Below, piece by piece: positions 21,805 to 31,573 of a stretch of DNA of 64,000 nucleotides. Both the position numbers and the translations under genes were made by a program. The notes beneath the pieces are model-generated. The model ran no database searches, had not been told where the DNA came from, and saw nothing but the letters and a program-made list of their open reading frames with translations. Positions within the stretch are counted from its first letter, which is position 1; each line of letters opens with the position of its first letter. The stretch is from Azonexaceae bacterium (GTDB lineage: Bacteria > Pseudomonadota > Gammaproteobacteria > Burkholderiales > Rhodocyclaceae), in assembly GCA_013335535.1 (NCBI GenBank), contig JAAXVL010000008.1, positions 1 through 64,000 on the forward strand, given 5' to 3'.

Positions 21805-22829
21805 GCCAACGCTGCTTCTTGAACAGTCTTCCTATCTCTCTGGTGCTGCTCCTCGGCCTCTACGCACTGCCGACCCTGGGCGCCGGCACCGCCACCTGCA
21901 CCGGCAAGTTTCCGAATCCGATCACCGATATCTGCTGGTCCTGCATCCTGCCGATCAGCATTGGCAGTGCACGCATCGCCAACTTCGGCGACCAGGAGGA
22001 TACCGACAATCCACCCAATCCAGTCTGCAGTTGTCTGGTCAATCCGATCGTCGGTCTGTCCATCGGTTTCTGGGAGCCGGCACGACATGTCGAAGTGGTG
22101 CGCAAACCCTTCTGCCTCGTCTCGCTCGGCGGCGTCGACCTCGATCCGGGCATCCCGGCCCCCGAGGCGGCCCGCTTTACGCGGCCGGAAGGCGATGGCG
22201 ATGGAGGCGGTTTCTATCAGGCGCATTACTACCTGAATCCGGTGATGTACTGGCTCGAAGTGGTCACCGACTTTCCCTGCCTGGAGAAGAGTTCCTTCGA
22301 TCTGGCCTACATGACCGAAGTCGATCCCTTGTGGGCTGATGACGAACTCACCCTGATCCTCAATCCCGATGCCGTGCTGTTCGCCAATCCGGTCGCCATT
22401 GCCGCGTGCGCCGCCGATTGCGTCGCGGCCTCAGTCGGCTTCGGCATCCGCGAGATGTTCTGGTGCGCTGGTTGTCAGGGCGGTATCTATCCGCTCAACG
22501 GGCACGTCCCCTACCACTTGGGTGGCGTGCGCACCGCCGCGCTGATGGCCCAGCGCTTGAGCGCCAAGATGCACCGCGAGTTGGTGGCCTGGGGCTGGCA
22601 TGGCAAAGACGGCCTGTGCGGACCTTACTTCGAGCCGGTGATGGACAAGACCGCCTACAAAACCCAGCTCACCTATCCCATTCCCAACACCGATAAGGAA
22701 GGCGGTCGCTGTTGCCAGCCCTTCGGGCGGACCACCGTGCTCTGGGGTGCCGGCAAGGAATACCCGGTACGCGGCGAGGACTTCGCCTTCATGTTGTTTC
22801 GCAAAAGGAATTGCTGTGTCGGCTACTGA
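21801..22829 (+). CDS. traU: TraU, periplasmic DNA-transfer and pilus protein
   Basis: A 342-aa secreted Cys-rich protein (signal peptide ending near GAGTA). Family blocks include FPNPITDICWSCILPISIG, GFWEPARHVEVVRKPFC and AACAADCVAASVGFGIREMF. The many Cys imply disulfides, which fits the DsbC gene upstream. The start at 21801 overlaps the traW stop; the open frame upstream lies within traW. The last codons overlap trbC. Confidence 0.92.
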   Translation: MSQRCFLNSLPISLVLLLGLYALPTLGAGTATCTGKFPNPITDICWSCILPISIGSARIANFGDQEDTDNPPNPVCSCLVNPIVGLSIGFWEPARHVEVVRKPFCLVSLGGVDLDPGIPAPEAARFTRPEGDGDGGGFYQAHYYLNPVMYWLEVVTDFPCLEKSSFDLAYMTEVDPLWADDELTLILNPDAVLFANPVAIAACAADCVAASVGFGIREMFWCAGCQGGIYPLNGHVPYHLGGVRTAALMAQRLSAKMHRELVAWGWHGKDGLCGPYFEPVMDKTAYKTQLTYPIPNTDKEGGRCCQPFGRTTVLWGAGKEYPVRGEDFAFMLFRKRNCCVGY

Positions 22830-23574
22830 CTTCCCACGCTTTCTCGCCCCCTTGATCCTCGGGCTCAGCGCCGCGCTCGTTGCCGGCAGTTCGGCCCAGG
22901 CCCAGATTTCGCCGGTCGTCACGGAGGCAGACATCGAACGAGCCCGGCGCGAGACCCCCACGGTCACCGAGCAAGACATCGAGTTGGCGCGGCAGAAGTA
23001 CGCCCTGCCAAGCAGTACCGAACACCGACCCGCGCCACTGAATAGCCCGAACCTGGAGGCGCTGCCCCAACCGGCGACGTCCGTGCCGGTCGACCTGGAA
23101 GCGCTGGCGCGGGGCTATGCCGGGCAATCCGACGCGATTGCTCAGGCGCAGGGGCTCGCAACCGGGCCAGGGCTTTTCATCTTCGTCAGCCTGACCATGC
23201 CCCGTGCCACGCTGCAAGGTCTGGTCAATCAGGCGGCGCGGGCCAAGGCCGCTATCGTCATCCGCGGCTTCGCCAAGGGCTCGCTGCGCGATACGGTTAC
23301 CCAGGTCCAGGGCTTGATCGGTAAACAGCAGGTAGCACTCCAGATCGATCCGCTGGCCTTCGACCGCTTCGCCATCAGCAAGGTGCCCAGCTTCGTCTTG
23401 GTGCGCGACGGAACACGTCCCGTTCCCTGTGCCAGCGGCAGTTGCGCGCCCGCTGACAGTTTTGTGCGTGCAACCGGTGACGTCAGCCTGGATTACGCGC
23501 TGGAACATATGCAGCGCTCGGCACCAGGCTTCAGCCCAGCCGCCGAACTCTTCCTGAAACGCCTCGGAGGATAG
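22816..23574 (+). CDS. trbC: TrbC, periplasmic pilus assembly protein (F-type)
   Basis: A 252-aa secreted protein. I place the start at GTG 22816, which follows AAAAGGAA and gives a normal signal peptide ending SSAQAQ; the frame is open further upstream but inside traU. The TrbC_Ftype domain covers about 125-225 (LFIFVSLTMPRATLQGLVNQ; a thioredoxin-like segment ending ISKVPSFVLV). The N-terminal part has a duplicated motif EADIERAR/EQDIELAR. It works with TraW. Confidence 0.85.
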   Translation: MSATDFPRFLAPLILGLSAALVAGSSAQAQISPVVTEADIERARRETPTVTEQDIELARQKYALPSSTEHRPAPLNSPNLEALPQPATSVPVDLEALARGYAGQSDAIAQAQGLATGPGLFIFVSLTMPRATLQGLVNQAARAKAAIVIRGFAKGSLRDTVTQVQGLIGKQQVALQIDPLAFDRFAISKVPSFVLVRDGTRPVPCASGSCAPADSFVRATGDVSLDYALEHMQRSAPGFSPAAELFLKRLGG

Positions 23575-23583
23575 GTAATCCCC

Positions 23584-25704
23584 ATGCGCCGCCTGATCAT
23601 CTGGATCACACTGTTCTGCTTCATCACGACGCAGAGCGCTGCCATCGCCGGGCCGTTTGAAGAGGGCACCGCCGCCGGCCAGGCGGTCAACCCGGTCATT
23701 CGCGGCACAGTGAACATGCCCAGCGCCTCAAGCGCCGTACCGGAGTACACCACCACACCACCGGAAACGGCGTATTACGGCCAGCCCAACCTGTCGGGTG
23801 CAGCCAATACCCGCCTGAGCACCTGCGCGGCCAGCGCTAACGACCCGGTCTGCCAGGCTCAGGACGGCGCGCTGACCTCGGCCAACACGCCGCGACCGGC
23901 GATCTCCGCCTACGATCCTGCAGTCACCGCAGCCCGCGACATCGCCCGCAATCCATCGAGCACGCTAGGCAGTCTGGCCGACTATTACTCGGGCTGCACC
24001 ACCGCCGAGATCAATACCGCGGCGGGCACCACGACCAAGGTCTGCAACCGCTACAGCGGTGTCGGCAACTACACGACACGGCGCGATCTGACGGTTGAGA
24101 TAGACCTCCAGCCCAGTTGCGTTGAAGGCACCTGGGTCGCCCACGGCCAGGTCAACCGCAACGGCGCCGACTACATGGTGGCGGAAGCCCAATGCCAACT
24201 ACGCAGCGATGGGCTGCAGCGCTTTCGTTTTTATGCGGCGGGCGGCCGGGGGGCCTGCATCGGCTGGCAGACTGTAGACCTGCCGACCACACCGGCCAGC
24301 CAGGCCACCTATGTCGCCAACCTTTCCCCGCATTGGGAGGGCAGTTGCTGGAGCCCGTTCACTGTCAACATGATGCCGGGTTCGGGCTGCACGGCCGGGA
24401 CATGCAACTACACCTTCCAGTTCAGCGGCTTTGCTGGCTTCGTGAAATGGAACCTGCCCTTGTCGTTCGTCCAGCCGGCCATGGTGCAACACGAGACCGA
24501 TGTCTGGGTCGACAAGAGTGCCGTGCTGAATGCGGGTGGGCGCTGCACCGTCACCACGGCCGACACCTGTGTCGACGGCCCGGCAACCAAGGCCATCGAA
24601 GGCCGCGCCGTGACCCGTGCCTGTTGGTCCTATGAGCGCACCCTGACCTGCACCTCGGGCGCTCCGGTGGACGAGTGTGCACCGCTGGCCAGCAGCGGCT
24701 GCACGCCAGCCAGCAGCACCTGCAAGCAAATGAATGTCGGCAGCGGGCTGTGTGAGATCACCCAGGACACCTACACCTGCCCGGTCGCTGCGCAGACTAC
24801 GACTACCGCTTCGAATTGCCCGGCCAACGTCTATTGCCTGGGCGCAAACTGCTTCAACACCAGTTACACCAACGATGCCGACTTTGCCCGTTCGATGTCG
24901 CTGATGGAAGCCGGACGCGAGGCTGGAGTTTATCTCGACACCAGCAAAATGCAGGTCTTCAAAGGGGAAGGCAACCGCTGCCGCGATCGCCTGCTGAAGA
25001 ACTGTTGCAGTTCCGATTCGGCTGGCGCCGGCATGACCAATCAGAGCCTGTTCGGTACCGGTTCAAGTTTGGTTTACGACGTGCTGATGAATTCCCAGAA
25101 CCGCGAGTTTCTCTACCAGGGCATGCAAGCCTTGCTGCTGGGTGGGGGTTTCAGCGGCAGCTTCACCACCTATGGCATCACCGTCGCGGTCAACGGTACG
25201 GCTCTGCCGGCCAGCTCGGCCGTGCTCTATTCCGGTGAAAGTCTGGTCGTCGCCTTCGACCCCTGGTCCCTGGTCATTGCGGTGGTGATCTACATCATCA
25301 TGTCAATGTCGTCCTGCAACGAGGAGGAAGGCAAACTCGCCATGAAGGAAGGGGCCGGCCTGTGCCACACCGTCGGCACCTGGTGCTCCTCCTGCATCCG
25401 CATTTTCGGCAAGTGCGTCTCCTGTATCGAACACAGCACCGGCAAATGCTGCTTCAACAGCAAACTCGCCCGCATCGTCAATGAGCAGGGCCGCGTGCAA
25501 GTCAGCAAGGGCTGGGGCTCGGGCGAAAGTCCCGACTGCTCGGGGTTCACCATCGCCCAACTGCAGAGCCTCGATTTTGCGGCGATGGACCTAAGCGAGT
25601 TCTACGCCTCCATCGTCCCGACGCTGCCCAATGCCGGCGCACTGCAGGGCAGCAACGCCGCCCGCCTGACGACTTGCTACTACGGACAGGGGAAGTGCCA
25701 ATGA
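23584..25704 (+). CDS. traN: TraN, outer-membrane mating-pair stabilisation adhesin
   Basis: A 706-aa secreted protein, very rich in Cys, that contacts the recipient surface. It has a signal peptide (about 1-22), many CxxC and CC pairs in the second half (for example RCRDRLLKNCCSSDSAG and CIRIFGKCVSCIEHSTGKCC), and the family tail CSGFTIAQLQSLDFAAMDLS. A hydrophobic stretch near residues 555-575 is seen in TraN of SXT-like elements. The variable region (about 100-400) would determine recipient specificity and does not resemble F TraN closely. Overlaps the next gene by ATGA. Confidence 0.9.
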   Translation: MRRLIIWITLFCFITTQSAAIAGPFEEGTAAGQAVNPVIRGTVNMPSASSAVPEYTTTPPETAYYGQPNLSGAANTRLSTCAASANDPVCQAQDGALTSANTPRPAISAYDPAVTAARDIARNPSSTLGSLADYYSGCTTAEINTAAGTTTKVCNRYSGVGNYTTRRDLTVEIDLQPSCVEGTWVAHGQVNRNGADYMVAEAQCQLRSDGLQRFRFYAAGGRGACIGWQTVDLPTTPASQATYVANLSPHWEGSCWSPFTVNMMPGSGCTAGTCNYTFQFSGFAGFVKWNLPLSFVQPAMVQHETDVWVDKSAVLNAGGRCTVTTADTCVDGPATKAIEGRAVTRACWSYERTLTCTSGAPVDECAPLASSGCTPASSTCKQMNVGSGLCEITQDTYTCPVAAQTTTTASNCPANVYCLGANCFNTSYTNDADFARSMSLMEAGREAGVYLDTSKMQVFKGEGNRCRDRLLKNCCSSDSAGAGMTNQSLFGTGSSLVYDVLMNSQNREFLYQGMQALLLGGGFSGSFTTYGITVAVNGTALPASSAVLYSGESLVVAFDPWSLVIAVVIYIIMSMSSCNEEEGKLAMKEGAGLCHTVGTWCSSCIRIFGKCVSCIEHSTGKCCFNSKLARIVNEQGRVQVSKGWGSGESPDCSGFTIAQLQSLDFAAMDLSEFYASIVPTLPNAGALQGSNAARLTTCYYGQGKCQ

Positions 25705-26075
25705 AGATCGCCTATACCGCCGTATTGATCGCCGGATTCACATCGCTCGTCCATGCCGACGAGGTGCCCAGAGCCCCGGTCCCGGATCCGCGACCAGTTA
25801 TGTTGGCCGCTCTCCAATCAGTCAATGGAGAGGCCCACGGCATCCTCAGCGGCGAAATTGCCGACGCGCTCACCCAGCGCTTCGCCGCCACCTCCCCGAT
25901 CTATATCGATGTCACAACCGAGAAGCGCTACGCCCAGGCCGGTTGTGCCCGCTTGAATGTCAGGTTCTGGCAGGACGGGGTTCTGCTGCCCGGTGCGTCG
26001 AGCCCGCGCCGTCAGACGATCGACTTCGGCATCAATTACTGCCTCGATGGCCAGCCACCGAAATCCCTGAAGTAG
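25701..26075 (+). CDS. Secreted hypothetical protein between traN and traF
   Basis: A 124-aa protein with a signal peptide ending VHADE (about 1-19) and two Cys (QAGCARLNV and GINYCLDG) that could pair. No family is recognised. The start at 25701 overlaps the traN stop, so it is translated as part of the operon. It stands where accessory transfer proteins of uncertain role occur in related systems. Confidence 0.68.
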   Translation: MKIAYTAVLIAGFTSLVHADEVPRAPVPDPRPVMLAALQSVNGEAHGILSGEIADALTQRFAATSPIYIDVTTEKRYAQAGCARLNVRFWQDGVLLPGASSPRRQTIDFGINYCLDGQPPKSLK

Positions 26076-26083
26076 GGCCACGC

Positions 26084-26947
26084 ATGACGACCCGCAACCG
26101 CCCCGCCCTCCTCCTGCTGCTGACCTTTGCCGTGATGCTCGGCAGCCATGGCACAGCGGCCCAGGATACGGCCTCACGCTACTGGACCGACAGTTGGCGC
26201 GGCTGGCATTTCTACGAAGCGCCGCCGCCCGAGGAACGCGAGCATCCATTACCGCCAGGCAAGGCCACGCCAACTGCGCCACCGACCCAACCCTCACGCG
26301 CACCAGAACTGGTCGAATTCGAACGCCTCCAGAAAACCCTGGAGGAAACGCGCAACATCGCCATCATGCGACCGAGCGAAGCCAATGTCCGGCGCTACAT
26401 GGAACTGGAGTCCCAGGTCGTCGCCCGCGCGTCCTATTTCGCCGACGTTGCGCAGCGCGTTGCCTGGGCCACGCCGCAACTCGATCCGACCCTGCAGGGC
26501 CGCCCGGTCAATGCCAAGGCCCTGGAAGTCTTCGACCAGGCCGAGTTGGTGGATCGTTCGCGGACCATCGCCGACCTCGGCAAGGATCACGTGCTGTTCC
26601 TTTTCTACCGTTCGGACTGCCCGTATTGCCATGCCTTCGCGCCGACGCTGGCAGCCTTCCAGGCCCGTCACGGCATCCAGGTCGTCGCCATCAGCGTGGA
26701 TGGCGGTCCGCTACCGGGTTTCCCCAATGCCCGACCGGACAACGGCATTGCCACCGCCCTGAAGGTCAGCCAGGTGCCCGCAGTTTTTCTGGCTCAACCC
26801 TACACCGGAAAGATCAGCCCCATCGGCTTCGGGGTGCTCTCGGAATCCCAGTTACTCGAACGCATTGCCACGGTGTCCGCTCCGCAAGCCGAGGCCATGC
26901 TGCCCACAACCACGCAAGGTCTCGCCCTACCCCTGGAGGCGCCATGA
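26084..26947 (+). CDS. traF: TraF, periplasmic thioredoxin-like pilus assembly protein
   Basis: A 287-aa secreted protein of the F-type TraF family. It has a signal peptide ending GTAAQ, a Pro-rich segment, a helical central domain (about 75-150) and a C-terminal thioredoxin fold. It keeps a CPYC motif at 179-182, which plasmid F TraF lacks but other TraF/TrbB proteins keep. The start at 26084 is chosen from position after the previous stop and the signal peptide; the frame upstream overlaps that gene. It overlaps traH by ATGA. Confidence 0.9.
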   Translation: MTTRNRPALLLLLTFAVMLGSHGTAAQDTASRYWTDSWRGWHFYEAPPPEEREHPLPPGKATPTAPPTQPSRAPELVEFERLQKTLEETRNIAIMRPSEANVRRYMELESQVVARASYFADVAQRVAWATPQLDPTLQGRPVNAKALEVFDQAELVDRSRTIADLGKDHVLFLFYRSDCPYCHAFAPTLAAFQARHGIQVVAISVDGGPLPGFPNARPDNGIATALKVSQVPAVFLAQPYTGKISPIGFGVLSESQLLERIATVSAPQAEAMLPTTTQGLALPLEAP

Positions 26948-28392
26948 CACATTACGACCCCCCTCATTTGCGGCGTAGCGTTGCCGCCTTCATGGGGCTG
27001 CTGCTGGCGATCCTGTCCTTCCAACTGCAGGCCGGCGATCTCAACAACGAGGTCAACAACATGTTCAACAATCTGGGGGCCATCGGCAACTACACTACCC
27101 CCGGCGCCTTCCGTGGCCAGACCTTCAATACCTACACTGGCGGCAACCTAATGATGCGCTCGCCAAACAAGGTCTATCAACTGGCCGCCATCCAGTTCCC
27201 CAGCGCCAAGGCCGGCTGCGGCGGCATCGATGTGTTTGGCGGCTCCTTCTCGCACATTTCGGCAACCGAGTTCAAGAACATGCTGAAAAACATCACGGCT
27301 GCCCTGCCGGGGATCGCTTTCCAGCTCGCTCTGGAGGCGGTCTCGCCCCTGCTCGGTGGGCTGACCAAGTGGGCCAAGGGACTGGAGACCTGGATCAACA
27401 ATGCCCGGATCAACTCCTGCGAAACCGCCAAGGCCATCGTCAGCACGGCGGCCGAATCGATTGGCTACAGCTCCCAGGAAACCTGTGCCGACCTGGCCAT
27501 CGAGATGGGCATGGAAAGCGACCGCGATGCGGCGCGTCGGCGCTGTGCGACGGACCGACCCAGCATTCTGTCCTCGGCACGCTCATCCGGCGACCCGAAG
27601 GTGAAAAACAAGGCGCCCTTCGTCGGCAACCTGACCTGGAAGGCCTTGCAGTACACCGGCGCCTATCTGGATGACCAGGAGCGCGAACTGATCATGAGCC
27701 TGGTCGGCACCATCATCTATTACCCGGAAGAATCGGCCCGCGACCCCGAGCCGATCGCCCCGACGCTGACTTCGATCAGCCAGTTGCTCTACGGCCAGGG
27801 CGCAGCCGCCGGTACGGATGTCGTACAGCATGTCTTGAAGTGCAACGACTACACCAACTGTGACGTGGTCACCTTGAACACCACTTACACCCACACCCCC
27901 TTTACCGCCAAGGTCGAGGCGATCATGCGCTCCATCGCCGAGAAGATCACGACGCGCACCGCCATTCCCAATAACTCGCCCGAAGTCGGCTTCGTGAACC
28001 AGACCACCGAGCCGGTCTACAAGATGTTGTCGATCGGCACCAGCATCCCGGGATCGGGCTTGGCAGACAGCCTGATCGCCCAGTACCGCGATGTGATTGC
28101 CGCCGACTACGCCTATGTTTTTCTCGAACGCAATCTGCGTCTGGGCATGGCCGCGCTGGACAAGAACTACACCCTGCAGCAGTCGCAACGCGAGCAAGCC
28201 AACCAGGTCCGCCAGCGGGCGCAGGCCATGCTCATGCAACTCTCCCAGGAAAAGAACCTGCTCTACCAGAAGGTCGGCTCCTTCCGGGCGGTTTCGAACC
28301 ACCTGGAGCAACTCGAACGCCAGTTGCGCTCCAGCATGCCGCAACACGTGATCGACATGCTCGGCCAGCAGGCCGCTTACCTGTCGCAGTAG
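26944..28392 (+). CDS. traH: TraH, outer-membrane pilus assembly protein
   Basis: A 482-aa secreted protein (signal peptide ending LQAGD). The family N-terminus is NNMFNNLGAIGNYTTPGAF, with GGIDVFGGSFSHI following. The C-terminal third (about 380-470) is a coiled-coil rich in Gln and Arg. Start and stop fit the operon, with overlap to traF. It acts with TraF and TraW in pilus extension. Confidence 0.92.
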   Translation: MTHYDPPHLRRSVAAFMGLLLAILSFQLQAGDLNNEVNNMFNNLGAIGNYTTPGAFRGQTFNTYTGGNLMMRSPNKVYQLAAIQFPSAKAGCGGIDVFGGSFSHISATEFKNMLKNITAALPGIAFQLALEAVSPLLGGLTKWAKGLETWINNARINSCETAKAIVSTAAESIGYSSQETCADLAIEMGMESDRDAARRRCATDRPSILSSARSSGDPKVKNKAPFVGNLTWKALQYTGAYLDDQERELIMSLVGTIIYYPEESARDPEPIAPTLTSISQLLYGQGAAAGTDVVQHVLKCNDYTNCDVVTLNTTYTHTPFTAKVEAIMRSIAEKITTRTAIPNNSPEVGFVNQTTEPVYKMLSIGTSIPGSGLADSLIAQYRDVIAADYAYVFLERNLRLGMAALDKNYTLQQSQREQANQVRQRAQAMLMQLSQEKNLLYQKVGSFRAVSNHLEQLERQLRSSMPQHVIDMLGQQAAYLSQ

Positions 28393-28425
28393 CAGTGACG
28401 CGATAGCGCGACAGGAGAAAGCAGC

Positions 28426-31209
28426 ATGTGGGAAATCTACGCTTACCAGAATGCCGACAGCCTGTTCGGCGTCTTCAATGCCGCGGCGGCGATCCACGCC
28501 TCGGGCGACTACGCCGCGGCGCTGGCGGCCGTGGCCTTCTGCGGTTTTGTGGCGGCCCTGATTGCGTATGCTTTCGCCCCCGAGAAGTTGCAGGGTTGGA
28601 AGTGGCTGGGCACGGTCGTGCTGGTCTTCTCGGTGCTGATTGTGCCCAAGGTCACGGTGGGCATCGTGGACAAGACCGGCGGTTCGGCCGTCAAGGTCGT
28701 CGGCAACGTGCCATTCGGCGTGGCCGCGCTGGGCAGCATCACCAGTACCATCGGCAATACGCTGACCAGTCTGTTCGAAACGGCCTTCCAGGTTATCCCG
28801 GGCGCGGGAGCCCTGCCGGTCGAACTGAGCTATCAGCAGAATGGACTGATGTTCGGCAACCGGCTGATCCGCGAGACTGGCAACGTAGTGTTCCAGGATC
28901 CGGCCTTCCGCACCGACCTGATCAACTTCATTCACAACTGCACGACCTACGACCTGATCGACGGTACGCTCGACCCGGCAGTCTTTTCTGCATCGGATGA
29001 TGTCTGGCCCCTGATGGCCTCACCCAATCCGGCGCGCTTCAGTACGCTGACCGGCGCCGGCGGCAGTGTCGGCGTCGATACCTGTCCCAATGTCTACCTG
29101 AGCCTCAACGGGCGACTGCCGGCCCAGATCAGCCGAATCCAGGGGCGCCTGGCCTTCCAGCTCAACCCAACCTTACCCGGCGCTGCCGCTGCAGCGGCCA
29201 TCGCCGGACAAATCCAGCAGGCCTATCTGAAAAACAGCATCGCCACCGCAGCGGCGACGGCAGCCGATCTCATCCGGCAGAACGCCATGCTCAACGCGAT
29301 CGAGGACACCAGCAAGATCGTCGGCCAGAAGGTCAATGATCCGGCGGCGATGGTGTTGGCGGTCGGCCGCGCTCAGGCGGTGGCCCAGCAGAACGCCTCC
29401 TGGCTCAATTACGGCAAGGTAGCCGAGCAGGCGCTGCCCGTGTTCCGCAATGTGGTCGAGGCCGTGACCTACGCGATGTTCCCCCTCATGGTCCTACTGC
29501 TTTTGCTCACCAGCGGTCGCGAAACGATGTTGGCCTTCAAAGGCTATGCGGCGGTGCTGATCTGGATTCAGTTATGGCCGCCGCTCTACGCCATCCTGAA
29601 CTACATGGCCTCGATCTATGCAGCCTACGACCTCGCCGCTGCGGCTGACCTCGGAACGGGGAGTAAATCGCTGGCATTGCAGACTGCTTCGACGATCTAT
29701 TCGCGTGCGATCTCTGGTGAGGCCGTAGTCGGTTACCTCGCCATCAGCATTCCTTTCATTGCGTGGGCCGCCCTGAAGCGTATGGAAAATTTCGGAACAG
29801 CGCTGGTCGGTGGCTTGTCGGGGTTGCAAGGAATGATCTCGGGCGGCACCTCGGCCGCCACCGTTGGTAATGTCTCGATGGGGAACGTCGGGATGGACCA
29901 GATGCAACTGGCGCCCAACCGGACCTCGGCATTCATGAGCAGTTGGCAAAACGACCTCTCTGGAAATACGTTCTCGTCGAACGCGCTTACCGGCCGAACT
30001 GCGGTCAGCCTGTTGCGCAATCAGGGATTCGCTTCGCGCGTGGTCTCGATGCGTGTATCCGAACAGGACGTGCAGCAAGCCAGCCGGCAGGTCGACGCGG
30101 CGCGCGGTGAAGCCCCGACAGCGACCATGGAGCAATCGGCTGCACTATCCGAAGTGTTCTCTCGCGGGCTCAACAAGCTTCGCTCCACACGCAACAGCAG
30201 CGGTTCCAGCACCAGCAGCTTCGAGCAAATGGGCGACACGCTGAATCAACTGGATCAGATCACGCAAAGCGTTGCCAAAAGCACCGGTCTCAGCCAGGCG
30301 CAGGTCGCACGTATTGCTTTCGGTGCGGCCGCCCATGTCGGCGTGAATGCCAAAGTTGCGGGCGCTGACCTTCATACCAGCGCCGACAAGTCCTATCAGT
30401 CGAGCCTTTCCGCCCAGGAACAGAAAGCGTTGGCCAGCCTGAGCGGGGAGCAGTTGGTAGCCTTCAAACAATTCGGTGACCGGGTATCGAGGGACAGCAG
30501 CTATTTGCAGGCGCTCTCAAACGACGCGAGCGAGGCCCGCGAGATGTCGTCCCGCATCGGGGCGACACGAGCCCGCTCCGAGCGGGCGGATGCCACCCTT
30601 GCCGACCGCACCAGTTTTGCGGAACGTGTATCGTCCGCCTACGACAAGGGCGAATCCATCTCCATCGACATCGCCCAAGACCCGCACAACATGGAGATGT
30701 TCCTCCGGTATGCACAGACCTACGGCGGCAACAGCGCCGCCGCTCACGCCTTGATGTCGGCCGAACTGGCCCGCCAGTCATTGCGCCCGAACCGGGTTAT
30801 TTCGGATGGAAGCAGCCTCCCGGCCTCCTTTGGTGACGTCCGCGACCTCCATCAAGAGCAGTTGCATGATGTCGCCATCACACCGGATATCAATGCAACC
30901 CACCAGGCTCAAGTGAGCAAGGCATCTCGCTTTGGCGGCAACCCAAGTCGTCCGCTGGAACAGAAAACCGAACCACCGTCGCCCGTGCGCGAGGAGGTGC
31001 AGCAACGCGCCACCCGGATTCACGGCGAAACCGCTGCAAAGCGCAGAGAATTCGACGGCAAGGCTGAAATCATCAAGACAGACGACGGGACATTGGCATC
31101 GAAGAAGTCGCTGATGTGGCAATCAGCCAGGCAGGTCTACAAAGATGGAGAGGCGACGGTAGGTAACGCAAAGGATGCCGTGCGGGATCTGATCAAGTCG
31201 AAAAAGTAA
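28426..31209 (+). CDS. traG: TraG, inner-membrane mating-pair and entry-exclusion protein
   Basis: A 927-aa protein and the last gene of the operon. The N-terminal part has several membrane segments (about 25-80, 345-365 and 395-440), and a long cytoplasmic or periplasmic helical C-terminus follows from about 500 with few hydrophobic stretches. Family blocks include FNAAAAIHASGDYAAALAAV near the start. F TraG has 938 aa, so length is normal. The C-terminal part would carry the exclusion determinant. It ends three bases from a convergent small gene. Confidence 0.9.
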   Translation: MWEIYAYQNADSLFGVFNAAAAIHASGDYAAALAAVAFCGFVAALIAYAFAPEKLQGWKWLGTVVLVFSVLIVPKVTVGIVDKTGGSAVKVVGNVPFGVAALGSITSTIGNTLTSLFETAFQVIPGAGALPVELSYQQNGLMFGNRLIRETGNVVFQDPAFRTDLINFIHNCTTYDLIDGTLDPAVFSASDDVWPLMASPNPARFSTLTGAGGSVGVDTCPNVYLSLNGRLPAQISRIQGRLAFQLNPTLPGAAAAAAIAGQIQQAYLKNSIATAAATAADLIRQNAMLNAIEDTSKIVGQKVNDPAAMVLAVGRAQAVAQQNASWLNYGKVAEQALPVFRNVVEAVTYAMFPLMVLLLLLTSGRETMLAFKGYAAVLIWIQLWPPLYAILNYMASIYAAYDLAAAADLGTGSKSLALQTASTIYSRAISGEAVVGYLAISIPFIAWAALKRMENFGTALVGGLSGLQGMISGGTSAATVGNVSMGNVGMDQMQLAPNRTSAFMSSWQNDLSGNTFSSNALTGRTAVSLLRNQGFASRVVSMRVSEQDVQQASRQVDAARGEAPTATMEQSAALSEVFSRGLNKLRSTRNSSGSSTSSFEQMGDTLNQLDQITQSVAKSTGLSQAQVARIAFGAAAHVGVNAKVAGADLHTSADKSYQSSLSAQEQKALASLSGEQLVAFKQFGDRVSRDSSYLQALSNDASEAREMSSRIGATRARSERADATLADRTSFAERVSSAYDKGESISIDIAQDPHNMEMFLRYAQTYGGNSAAAHALMSAELARQSLRPNRVISDGSSLPASFGDVRDLHQEQLHDVAITPDINATHQAQVSKASRFGGNPSRPLEQKTEPPSPVREEVQQRATRIHGETAAKRREFDGKAEIIKTDDGTLASKKSLMWQSARQVYKDGEATVGNAKDAVRDLIKSKK

Positions 31210-31212
31210 CTG

Positions 31213-31476
31213 CTACCGATCCCAGCGCCGAATAGGGACATCTCCCTTGAACAAAGACCCGGGAGTACCCCTTGGCCCTCCACCAATCCGTCGCCGCCGC
31301 AAGCTTCTACGGCCACGTCCAATGCCCGTCAAGGCACTGGCGAGCGGAACGGCAAAGAGTAGCCCAACCCCTACCATGACTGCCCCTGCGCCCCACTCGC
31401 CTTTTGCTTCGATGGCAACCAGCAATCCAATCCCTGCACCCATCGCCAGGATCGCGAAGAAGAAAAATTTCCGCAT
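31213..31476 (-). CDS. Small membrane protein convergent with traG
   Basis: An 87-aa protein with two hydrophobic segments (FFFFAILAMGAGIGLLVAI and AVMVGVGLLFAVPLASAL) and a basic C-terminal tail (RGRRSLRRRRIGG). The ATG at 31474-31476 is supported by AGGAGG six bases upstream, so it is a real gene despite its size. I recognise no family. Its place beside traG recalls entry-exclusion genes, but there is no sequence evidence for that role. Confidence 0.6.
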   Translation of the reverse strand: MRKFFFFAILAMGAGIGLLVAIEAKGEWGAGAVMVGVGLLFAVPLASALTGIGRGRRSLRRRRIGGGPRGTPGSLFKGDVPIRRWDR

Positions 31477-31573
31477 ATCGACCTCCTGACATCAGGCTAA
31501 TCGCAGAAATGCCGTCAGCAAGCCCCTGATTCCAGTCAATCGCCATTGCCACTACCAAGTACCGCCGAAATCG

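Noticed and set aside
27583-28935. A 450-aa open frame on the minus strand opposite traH/traG
   Set aside because: It lies antisense to two well-supported tra genes, has no ribosome-binding site or family features, and is explained by high-GC codon bias.
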